Assembly (NCBI GenBank): GCA_002348345.1
Contig: DEAY01000406.1
Span: forward strand, 1 to 21,951
Length of the DNA stretch: 21,951 nt
Source: Verrucomicrobia bacterium UBA2970
GTDB taxonomy: Bacteria; Verrucomicrobiota; Verrucomicrobiia; Limisphaerales; AAA164-E04
Direction: 5' to 3'
Position 1 is the stretch's first letter; each line of letters opens with the position of its first letter. The notes beneath the pieces were generated by a model. It was given only the letters and a program-made list of their open reading frames with translations. It was not told the origin of the DNA and made no database searches. Both the position numbers and the translations under genes were made by a program. Positions 1-6,521 of this stretch are shown one piece after another.

Positions 1-130
1 AGATTGCGACGAGCGGTTGGTTCAAGCGGGGCCGCTCCACCGCAGACTGACCCGATGCCTGACCACGGTCCTGCCGTTTCTCATGCCCTCAGCCAAAAAG
101 GAAGCGACTCGACACCACCAACGCACCACC

Positions 131-169
131 AACGAAAAGGGCACCACCGGGTCTCCCCGGTAGCGCCCT
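131..169 (-). terminator. Rho-independent terminator of the cytochrome peroxidase gene
   Basis: Read on the minus strand, a GC-rich hairpin lies about 30 bp past the stop codon of the di-heme peroxidase gene. The inner stem pairs ACCGGG (146-151) with CCCGGT (156-161) around a TCTC loop. The outer stem pairs AGGGC (138-142) with GCCCT (165-169), with a three-base internal loop between the two. On the minus strand it is followed by TTTTCGTT. Positions 1-130 hold nothing else I can support. Confidence 0.75.
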
Positions 170-196
170 CTACGGTCGTAAGAAACTCAACCGATG

Positions 197-1213
197 TTAC
201 CGGCCTGGAAACGATTCCGGAGCCGCCGCCACCTGGGGATCCAGTTCACCCGTAAGACTTTCCAGAAACGCCTTGATGTCGGCAACGTCCGCGCTCGATA
301 TCTTGAGCCCCAGTTGATGCCAGGCCATCATCTCGATCGCCTGCTCCAACGTCGCAGCGGACCCGTCATGAAAATACGGACCTGTTTTCTCGATATTCCG
401 TAATGAAGGCACCTTGAACATCATCCGATCGGTTTCCTGCTTGGTGAGATCGTAACGGCCCTGGTCCTTTTGATTGGGCCAAGGCTTCACGAGACCCAGT
501 TTTTGGTAGAGCGTTCCCCCCACCAAGGGACCCACATGGCAGGTGGTGCAGCCGTTGGCGGCAAACTTTCTCAGTCCCTCCTTCTCCTGCCCGTTCAGGG
601 CCGATTGCTTTCCAGCCAGCAACTGATCGAAGCGTCCCGGCGTCACAAACAAGCGCTCGTATGCGCCAATTGCCCTTCCCACGTTGTCGTAGGTGATCGG
701 AGGGCTGCTGTTGGGAAACGCCGCGGCGAACAGCTCCCGGTAGCCGTCAATTCCATTGAGTTTTGCCACTACCGCCTCCGCCGAAGGCATGGCCATCTCA
801 CCCGCCGCCAGGATCGGACCCTTGGCCTGTTCTTCCACCGTCGGTGCCCGCCCATCCCAAAACTGGGCGATGTGCATAAAGGCATTGAAGCTCGTCGGCG
901 AATTTCGACCGGTCAGATGTTTGTGAAAGCCCTCGGAAAACTGTTTTCCATCGACCCCATAGCCCTGGGTATCATGGCAGGAATTACAGGAAATGCTGTT
1001 GTCGCGACTCAATCGCTTTTCGTGATACAAGGTTCGCCCGAGTTCAATCTGCAGCGTTTCCAACGCGGAACGGGGCACCCCCACCGCCGACTGCAGAGGC
1101 TGACCAAAAAGCGGAAGCAAGTCCCCCACCTCTTGCGCCTCGATCGCAGTTCCTCCCGCTGCTATTCCAGCGGCCACTAGAGCCGACGCGTATCGCTTCA
1201 ACCAGCTTGTCAT
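197..1213 (-). CDS. Di-heme cytochrome c peroxidase (CCP/MauG family), exported
   Basis: Bacterial di-heme cytochrome c peroxidases reduce hydrogen peroxide to water in the periplasm using electrons from small cytochromes or quinols. The 338-residue protein has the usual family length. It starts with a basic, then hydrophobic, signal peptide (about residues 1-26, likely cleaved after an Ala-rich stretch ending AIEA). Two heme-attachment motifs are visible: CNSCH at 76-80 and CTTCH at 222-226. The family signatures FWDGRA (118-123), MFKVPSLRN (265-273) and YFHDGS (280-285) are present. Met264 or Met265 is the likely axial ligand of the high-potential heme, and His97 or His99 the distal ligand of the peroxidatic heme. 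The ATG is preceded by AAGGA about 9 bases upstream. The gene is divergent from an OxyR-like regulator and shares its control region with an OxyR-type box, which supports peroxide induction. MauG-like cofactor-maturation activity is an alternative, but no partner substrate gene is nearby. Confidence 0.9.
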   Translation of the reverse strand: MTSWLKRYASALVAAGIAAGGTAIEAQEVGDLLPLFGQPLQSAVGVPRSALETLQIELGRTLYHEKRLSRDNSISCNSCHDTQGYGVDGKQFSEGFHKHLTGRNSPTSFNAFMHIAQFWDGRAPTVEEQAKGPILAAGEMAMPSAEAVVAKLNGIDGYRELFAAAFPNSSPPITYDNVGRAIGAYERLFVTPGRFDQLLAGKQSALNGQEKEGLRKFAANGCTTCHVGPLVGGTLYQKLGLVKPWPNQKDQGRYDLTKQETDRMMFKVPSLRNIEKTGPYFHDGSAATLEQAIEMMAWHQLGLKISSADVADIKAFLESLTGELDPQVAAAPESFPGR

Positions 1214-1281
1214 AAATTGATTTCCTTCTTCAGTTCAGGTTCCTCTCCCAAGAGAAATAGTCGAAAAACGGAGAATTGGAA

Positions 1282-1318
1282 ATAGTTGTTTCCCATCGTT
1301 ACCATAGGTATTGGCTAT
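1282..1318. promoter_or_regulatory. Tandem OxyR-type operator in the divergent control region
   Basis: The sequence reads ATAG (1282-1285), N7, CCAT (1293-1296), N7, ATAG (1304-1307), N7, CTAT (1315-1318). The E. coli OxyR consensus is ATAG-N7-CTAT-N7-ATAG-N7-CTAT. Spacing is therefore exact and 15 of the 16 core bases match. The additional T two bases after each ATAG is also present. The site lies 68 bp upstream of the peroxidase start codon. It overlaps both a weak regulator promoter (TTGGAA at 1276-1281, TACCAT at 1300-1305) and the regulator's own ATG at 1317. That arrangement fits activation of the peroxidase and autorepression of the regulator. Confidence 0.7.
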
Positions 1319-2240
1319 GGAACTCCATCAACTTAAATATTTTTTAGCTGTCGCACAAACCGGCAATTTCACGCGGGCGGCAGAACGTTGTCATGTGGCG
1401 CAGGCCTCACTCAGTCAACAGATCATCAAGCTGGAGCAAGAGTTGGGCAGGCCCCTCTTCGAACGCCTCCGGCGCCGCTCCGTTCTCACTGCCGCCGGCG
1501 AACGTCTGCTGACCCACGCCTCACGGATCCTCGATGAGGTGCATCTGGCAACAATGGAACTCCATCGATCCGATGACGAACCCGGAGGGAAGCTGACCCT
1601 CGGAGCCCTCCCGACCATCGCCCCTTACTTCCTGCCCGAGGTGATCGAACGCCTCAAATCAATTCACCCCAAGATCGATCCGCACCTGAAGGAGGACACC
1701 ACCCAAAAGCTTGTCGAAGCCATCCACCGCAATGAAATCGAGCTGGCCATCACGAGTTTTCCGGTGACCGGTCCCCACCTATCCAGAATCGAGCTTTTCC
1801 AGGAACCGCTCTGGCTCGCCCTTCCCAAGACCCACCCGCTGGCAGGAAAACGCCGTCCCTCCTGGGACGAGATCAAAAACCAATCGTTCATTCTGATGCA
1901 AGAGGGGCATTGCCTCGGTCAACAAACGCTTCAGTTTTGTCACGAGCACGATTTTCAACCCCGGGTCAACTGCCAAAGTGCTCAGATCGAAACGGTTCTG
2001 GCGCTCATTCGGAAAGAGATCGGACTCTCGCTCGTCCCCGACATGGCACGCCACCATTCCAACGACAACGGGCTTGCCTTTCGCAGGCTAGAAAAGCCGA
2101 CACCTTATCGCAGCATTGCGGTCATCTACCGGAATAATCGGCAGTTGACGACGGCGGCAGAACGCACCCTAGCGGTGATCCGGTCCCTTGGCTCGAATCA
2201 TCGGTCGCCGCCAAAGAGAAAGCCGAAATCACCGGTTTAG
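1317..2240 (+). CDS. oxyR: OxyR-like LysR-family hydrogen peroxide sensor/regulator
   Basis: This is a LysR-type transcriptional regulator with an N-terminal winged helix-turn-helix (about residues 2-60: FLAVAQTGNFTRAA, then QASLSQQI) and a periplasmic-binding-protein-like effector domain. The effector domain contains EGHCLGQQTLQFC, which aligns with the OxyR redox segment. Both cysteines that form the peroxide-sensing disulfide in E. coli OxyR (Cys199, Cys208) are present with the same nine-residue spacing, at about 199 and 208 when numbered from this ATG. I chose ATG 1317 over the in-frame TTG at 1311 because AGG at 1306-1308 is well placed and MELHQLKYF is the normal LysR beginning. The protein is 307 residues, the family norm. 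The gene is divergent from a cytochrome c peroxidase and its start lies in an OxyR-type box. Its stop codon overlaps the queD stop by 4 bp. Confidence 0.88.
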   Translation: MELHQLKYFLAVAQTGNFTRAAERCHVAQASLSQQIIKLEQELGRPLFERLRRRSVLTAAGERLLTHASRILDEVHLATMELHRSDDEPGGKLTLGALPTIAPYFLPEVIERLKSIHPKIDPHLKEDTTQKLVEAIHRNEIELAITSFPVTGPHLSRIELFQEPLWLALPKTHPLAGKRRPSWDEIKNQSFILMQEGHCLGQQTLQFCHEHDFQPRVNCQSAQIETVLALIRKEIGLSLVPDMARHHSNDNGLAFRRLEKPTPYRSIAVIYRNNRQLTTAAERTLAVIRSLGSNHRSPPKRKPKSPV

Positions 2241-2602
2241 TCTTCACCCCGATAAACGCATGCGGAGTTGCAGGTCTCGGCAATGCAAACCTCCATAAGC
2301 AGAGGGAGGTCGCGTTTGAGACGATCCCAAATCCATCTCGCAATCATCTCGCTCGTCGGATTCTCAAGCCCGGGAATCTCATTAAGGTATCGGTGATCGA
2401 GTTGCACCCAAAGGGGCTGAAACGCCTTTGAAACATCCGCGTAATCCATCAGCCAACCTTGTTCGGGGTCACATTCCCCCGCAACAACGACTTCGACCGA
2501 AAAGCTGTGGCCGTGCAAGCGGCGACACTTGTGGTCCTCCGGGAGGTTCGGCAGGAGGTGAGCCGCTTCAAACTTAAATCTTTTCTTTAGCTCAACCCTC
2601 AT
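2237..2602 (-). CDS. queD: 6-carboxy-5,6,7,8-tetrahydropterin synthase (QueD)
   Basis: QueD converts dihydroneopterin triphosphate to 6-carboxytetrahydropterin, the second step of queuosine/7-deazaguanine synthesis. Zinc ligands His15, His30 and His32 are visible, and the catalytic cysteine Cys26 lies in the CRRLHGH motif typical of QueD rather than animal-type pyruvoyl synthases. LDH (68-70), the GWLMDYADV strand, NPTSE (81-85) and the C-terminal ET pair (109-110) also match the family. The 121-residue length is normal. An in-frame upstream extension to 2698 lies inside the preceding reductase gene. I chose the ATG at 2602 because it overlaps the upstream TGA as ATGA and starts directly with the family's first strand. 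It is the last gene of the minus-strand run. No other queuosine genes are in the window. Confidence 0.9.
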   Translation of the reverse strand: MRVELKKRFKFEAAHLLPNLPEDHKCRRLHGHSFSVEVVVAGECDPEQGWLMDYADVSKAFQPLWVQLDHRYLNEIPGLENPTSEMIARWIWDRLKRDLPLLMEVCIAETCNSACVYRGED

Positions 2603-3969
2603 AGCTCCCAATCCGTCCACATCATCAATTCGCCCAGGCTCAATCGACCATCGTGTCTCCAGAGAAACGAGGGCTCCTGCATCCGCCCGATCGGACAAAC
2701 TCGCGTCACTCCCCAGCGAGCGAGGCGTTCGACAATCTTTTGCGATTCATGGAGAGAGGCACACAACCCCACGGACGAGATCTGTCCACACACCTCGTCT
2801 GCCCCCCCGAGCGCGTCATCGAGCCGATCCACCGATTTCACATAAACAAATCGATTCAAACAGCTTTTCTGAAACCTCGCCTCGTTGTCGAAGATCACCG
2901 TCCATGCCGTCGATCCCTTGCTGGTCCATATCAACGTGTCCTTGCTGCTGGCCGCCCGGATTTCATAAAGCCTTCGCCGGTTCGTGATCGTGGCGGCCGC
3001 TTGTTCGGAAATCGGCCCCCGGGGCTGAAGAGATTCGCGTCTTTCCAGTTCGTCAGCAAGGAGTTGGGCCAGGCGATCCGGACTCGGGGTCGTGCCTCGT
3101 TCCACATAGACCACATGGGGCGAGAGGCATCCATTCTGATTCCACTGCACGATGTCATCGACGATCTGTTCCGCCAGCACCCGAGGGCTACTGTCCTCGA
3201 GTCCCGCTTTGGTGACATATCCAAAACTCACCCGATGCCCGTAGGAGATATACCGCGTCCCCTTCGGCAATTGCTGTCCCAACCGTTCAACGGTCTCGTC
3301 GCTCCCCATCGCGGTGACGCAATCGGCCGCCAAAAAAAGAGGTTCCTCGAAAGAAGCGTCACCTCCCGGCCACTCGGCAACCTCCAAACAAGCACCCAGC
3401 TTGGGATCCGTTTCGTAGACGGAGTGAGCAAAGAGGCGCGGAAGAAATGAGGTGCGCCGAGCGCATTTTACGAACTGCGCCGAGCGCGCCAGGAATCCCA
3501 AAACGATACTGGTGATCACCGGATTGGGGATCAATCCACCGGTCACATGAGCAATGAGTTCCGGCCCCACAACAAAACTCTTCCGACCACTTCGAGACTC
3601 CGCATCGTCGGAGGTGGGATGGTCAAGGCGCCGAACATGCCCCAAATCCTGAAGGATCAGGTGATTCAGGCCCTCTGGGGTCATTCCCCCAAAAAGGCTC
3701 TGCAGCCCCAGCTCGATGGTGTGCCGGGGAAACCCCGATCTCGCCTCCCCCAGTTCCAGCGCCAACTGTCGAATCGGATACTCGGGATCCAACCACTTTT
3801 CGGCCACCAACCCCAGCGTTCGAAGCAGTGATTCGGACGGACGCTCCAGCAGATAGCGGCGCCGATTCCGTTTTAAGGTTTCACAGGCCTCCGACACCAC
3901 CGTCGGCGTCAAGGTCGCCTCCGGTGGCAGGTCGACCAGGAAATAATCTGGAAGTTCTTCAAACGTCAT
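2599..3969 (-). CDS. LuxC-like acyl-CoA reductase
   Basis: The 456-residue protein resembles the LuxC family (aldehyde-dehydrogenase superfamily). In luminous bacteria LuxC takes an acyl group from LuxE and reduces it to a fatty aldehyde with NADPH. The likely nucleotide-binding segment is GGLIPNP (about 144-150). The likely catalytic cysteine is Cys281 in the motif QNGCLSPHVVYVE (278-290). The length is close to LuxC (roughly 480). A LuxE-like gene lies two genes upstream in the same run, which strengthens the assignment, but there is no luciferase or LuxD thioesterase gene. The substrate is therefore unknown; long-chain acyl groups for lipid or wax synthesis are an inference. Its start overlaps the exporter's end by 11 bp, and its stop overlaps the queD start as ATGA, so translation is probably coupled. 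Confidence 0.75.
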   Translation of the reverse strand: MTFEELPDYFLVDLPPEATLTPTVVSEACETLKRNRRRYLLERPSESLLRTLGLVAEKWLDPEYPIRQLALELGEARSGFPRHTIELGLQSLFGGMTPEGLNHLILQDLGHVRRLDHPTSDDAESRSGRKSFVVGPELIAHVTGGLIPNPVITSIVLGFLARSAQFVKCARRTSFLPRLFAHSVYETDPKLGACLEVAEWPGGDASFEEPLFLAADCVTAMGSDETVERLGQQLPKGTRYISYGHRVSFGYVTKAGLEDSSPRVLAEQIVDDIVQWNQNGCLSPHVVYVERGTTPSPDRLAQLLADELERRESLQPRGPISEQAAATITNRRRLYEIRAASSKDTLIWTSKGSTAWTVIFDNEARFQKSCLNRFVYVKSVDRLDDALGGADEVCGQISSVGLCASLHESQKIVERLARWGVTRVCPIGRMQEPSFLWRHDGRLSLGELMMWTDWEL

Positions 3970-5239
3970 CGCCAGGTGCCCTGACCGGTTCCCGCAGCGC
4001 CCCGGTCGATCGGCATCCTAGCATTTGCAGGCACAGGAGGCCAATCATCGATAGCCAAATCAGAATCGCCAGGGCTCCGAAGCCCACCCGGTAGGACGCG
4101 GGTTCCGCAGCCAGGGGTCCCATTTCAGCAACCCATTTCCCGATTCCCCAATGGGAAAAATTCCCCAACATGCCGCTGATCAAGATGAAGAGACCAAACA
4201 AGCGCCCCCGAGAGGCGGATGGAACCGAATCCATCAAGGCTGCTTCGATCATTGGATAACAGGCCATGAAGAAAAAGCCGTAGGTCATCAAACCTGGCAA
4301 GAGCCCCCACCGCGGCAACCACGGAAACCCGAGCACGCAGAACCCCGCCAACGTCATCACGACGAGGATCCAGCCGTATCGGTGTCGGTCGCTCAGTTTT
4401 CCAAACAAGGGATTGCTCACGATTGCCGCCAAAAAAATCGCGCTCAAGGCCACTCCCGTCGCGGCAGCGGTGAACCCATGGGCCTGCTGCAGGAACAAGG
4501 TTCCCAGGCTCCCCATTCCCATTCCAGCAAAATCCCGCAGACTGAAGGCCAACGCAGCAGCCAGGAACAAGACCCAGTTTCGTCCTGAAGAGAGGATCGG
4601 AGCCCATCGCTCCCGAGGAGGCGCCTCCGCCTCCCGTCGCGGCCAATGCCGGGTTCCCACGAGAAAACCCAGCGCCAGCAAGACCGCGAGGAACCCCAGT
4701 TCAATCACCGGATCCCGCCATCCCGCATCACCCCGGATCGCAGCCGTTCGATCCCACCGCCATCCCGCGTACACCGGAATACAGAGGAAGCCGACGTTAG
4801 CCCCTACCCCCACAAGACCAAAGGCCCGTCCCTGTTCTCGGGGAAACCGCTCCGCAATCAACGCCGTGGCTGCCGGGTGATAGCAACTCCCCCCCAATCC
4901 GGCAACGATCACGCTCACCACCGCCCAGGAAAAGCTCGGCGAAAGCCCGAGCCCCACAAACCCGATTCCGTTGATCAACAAGCCCCCGCCCAGCAAGTGC
5001 CGGCGATCATAACGATCGGCCAGAATTCCCAGCCCGTAACTGGGAAGGAAATACGCCAACATCTGGATCGACATGAGCGAGGTGGCGCCCGCCACGTCGG
5101 GAAGCCCCAAGTCCCGATGAATCGGGAGATAGAGGGGCATCAGGACAACATGAAAACTGTGAGTCATCGCATGAAGGACACCACACCAAATCAAAACCCC
5201 CGATGGGGAAGGCCTCGATGAATCGGCAACGCGCTGCAT
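3959..5239 (-). CDS. MFS transporter (fosmidomycin-resistance-like)
   Basis: This is a 426-residue polytopic membrane protein with about 12 hydrophobic segments and a central charged loop around residues 205-220, as in the major facilitator superfamily. The loop motif ILADRYDRRHLL after helix 2 and its pseudo-repeat KLSDRHRYG in the second half are the MFS signatures. GLGGSCYHPAATALIAE resembles the helix-4 motif of Fsr-type exporters. The ATG has a strong GGAGG eight bases upstream, lying inside the end of the LuxE-like gene, whose stop is only 3 bp away. The position between a LuxE-like and a LuxC-like enzyme suggests it exports a product or imports a precursor of their reaction. That is an inference; the substrate cannot be read from the sequence. 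Confidence 0.85.
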   Translation of the reverse strand: MQRVADSSRPSPSGVLIWCGVLHAMTHSFHVVLMPLYLPIHRDLGLPDVAGATSLMSIQMLAYFLPSYGLGILADRYDRRHLLGGGLLINGIGFVGLGLSPSFSWAVVSVIVAGLGGSCYHPAATALIAERFPREQGRAFGLVGVGANVGFLCIPVYAGWRWDRTAAIRGDAGWRDPVIELGFLAVLLALGFLVGTRHWPRREAEAPPRERWAPILSSGRNWVLFLAAALAFSLRDFAGMGMGSLGTLFLQQAHGFTAAATGVALSAIFLAAIVSNPLFGKLSDRHRYGWILVVMTLAGFCVLGFPWLPRWGLLPGLMTYGFFFMACYPMIEAALMDSVPSASRGRLFGLFILISGMLGNFSHWGIGKWVAEMGPLAAEPASYRVGFGALAILIWLSMIGLLCLQMLGCRSTGALREPVRAPGDDV

Positions 5240-5242
5240 CCC

Positions 5243-6373
5243 CTATGCCTCCGGTAACAGGGAACATCCCTTGGGCTCGGCAAAAGAAGCCCGTCCCTTC
5301 AGGGAAAATCCCTGTGGACACCGCACGGCCAAATCCTCGGTTTGAATCGCCAGCGCAGACCAGATGTTGGCCAAATCGAACACCTGCAACAATCCGGTTT
5401 CCCCCACGCCCACCTCCTCGAGGGTCTCAGGGGAAACGACCCGAACCCGAACCCACTCCGGAAAATGGAAGACGCGCTGGTCCAGGTCTGGGTCCGCCGA
5501 TCCAACGACGCCATCATAGGCCTGCGATGAGAGCTCACTCATCCCGTACTCGCTGATCATCCATTCCCTCTCAATGCCCAATCGGTCCTCCATCTGCTCA
5601 TACAACTCCGTCTTCCGAAGTTCCCGGGTCCGCCCCTTGTAGCCCCCCGTCTCCATGATCCGGCTCTTGCCGGGAAGCGACCACGTTTCCCCCCACGCCG
5701 ACAACGTGTCCAAGAGCTGAACAAAATTGAAGGCCGTTCCGAACAAGCACACCGGCCCTTCTTTTTCAACCGCTGCTTCGATCTGGGACCGCAACAACCC
5801 TTCGTTGAGCCGCCACCCATCATCAGGGCCAAGCTCCCCACAAAAGCGAAGCTCTGAGGGGGAAGCGGTCCCAGCGCCCACCTCAATCATGTGCACCAAC
5901 GAGGAATGGGGTACGCATGAGGGCGGAGGAGTCAAACTGACACACGTCATCGCTTCGCGTCCCCCCGCTGGCCAACAATGTTGCCGGAGCCACTGCTTGA
6001 GACTCCGCTCGTAGAGGGCGATCGACTGGGCGTGATGGAAATGCCGCCCCCGCTCTTGCTGGGTGGTCCCACTGGAAAAAAACACTCTCGTCCGATCACC
6101 CGCCTCCAACGTGGTCATGTCCATCTCCTTGAAGGCAGCCGTCGGCACGCAAGGAATCTCGTTCCATGCGGTGAGGGCCGAGGACTCGACTCGCCAAAAT
6201 CGAAGTAACTGGGCCAGAGCCGGATTCGATTCCGATTGTCGTCGAAACAATTCCAGCGCCACGTCGTTGAAGTCGGCGTCACTCACCCCAGAAGGAGGGC
6301 ATGAAAGACTCAGATCTTCGATCCATTCCTCCACCCGGCAGGCGAGATTTGCCAGCGAACTCGTCGAACTCAT
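5243..6373 (-). CDS. LuxE-like acyl-protein synthetase
   Basis: LuxE-type enzymes activate a fatty acid with ATP as acyl-AMP and pass the acyl group through a cysteine to the LuxC reductase. The 376-residue protein has the family length. Visible motifs are FSSGTT (99-104, phosphate loop), METGGYKGR (240-248), SEYGMSE (274-280) and QTEDLAV (344-350). It ends GRASFAEPKGCSL, placing Cys370 near the C-terminus, where Vibrio LuxE carries its acyl-accepting cysteine (Cys364). The reading frame is open up to 6511, but I chose ATG 6373 because homologues begin near here. The upstream part is low in family similarity and includes a copy of a repeated 30-bp sequence. The Shine-Dalgarno is poor. It is the first of four tightly packed genes ending at queD. 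A coenzyme A ligase of the PaaK type is a less likely alternative. Confidence 0.8.
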   Translation of the reverse strand: MSSTSSLANLACRVEEWIEDLSLSCPPSGVSDADFNDVALELFRRQSESNPALAQLLRFWRVESSALTAWNEIPCVPTAAFKEMDMTTLEAGDRTRVFFSSGTTQQERGRHFHHAQSIALYERSLKQWLRQHCWPAGGREAMTCVSLTPPPSCVPHSSLVHMIEVGAGTASPSELRFCGELGPDDGWRLNEGLLRSQIEAAVEKEGPVCLFGTAFNFVQLLDTLSAWGETWSLPGKSRIMETGGYKGRTRELRKTELYEQMEDRLGIEREWMISEYGMSELSSQAYDGVVGSADPDLDQRVFHFPEWVRVRVVSPETLEEVGVGETGLLQVFDLANIWSALAIQTEDLAVRCPQGFSLKGRASFAEPKGCSLLPEA

Positions 6374-6411
6374 CTTCTCTTTGCAGTCAGCCTGACGGGG
6401 AACCTCTGCGT

Positions 6412-6441
6412 TGGATTTCTTGACCGTTCGGGGAACGCTCC
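6412..6441. repeat. 30-bp repeat, intergenic copy
   Basis: It begins TGGATTTCTTGACCGTTCGG and ends AACGCTCC. It matches 28 of 30 bases of 7841-7870 in the same orientation. It contains a perfect small inverted repeat, CGTTC (6425-6429) and GAACG (6433-6437), around GGG. It lies in the 148-bp gap between the TIGR03790 gene and the LuxE-like gene, about 40-70 bp before the LuxE-like start. Confidence 0.8.
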
Positions 6442-6521
6442 GCCCTCCCATGATGATGCTCCGCCTCGGAAGTCCCCGGCTGGCCTCACTTCCCCGCCCG
6501 CGGAGCCCCAATCCTCACCGT

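Noticed and set aside
4..255. 83-codon plus-strand open frame at the window edge
   Set aside because: Low-complexity Pro/His/Ser sequence that runs through a terminator hairpin and into the 3' end of the peroxidase gene.
470..1180. 236-codon plus-strand open frame
   Set aside because: Antisense shadow of the di-heme peroxidase; Arg/His/Leu-rich with no family features.
2653..3450. 265-codon plus-strand open frame
   Set aside because: Antisense to the LuxC-like reductase; no recognisable motif.
6374..6511. 46-codon N-terminal extension of the LuxE-like gene
   Set aside because: Contains the dispersed repeat and Arg-rich sequence not expected in the family; ATG 6373 gives the normal length.
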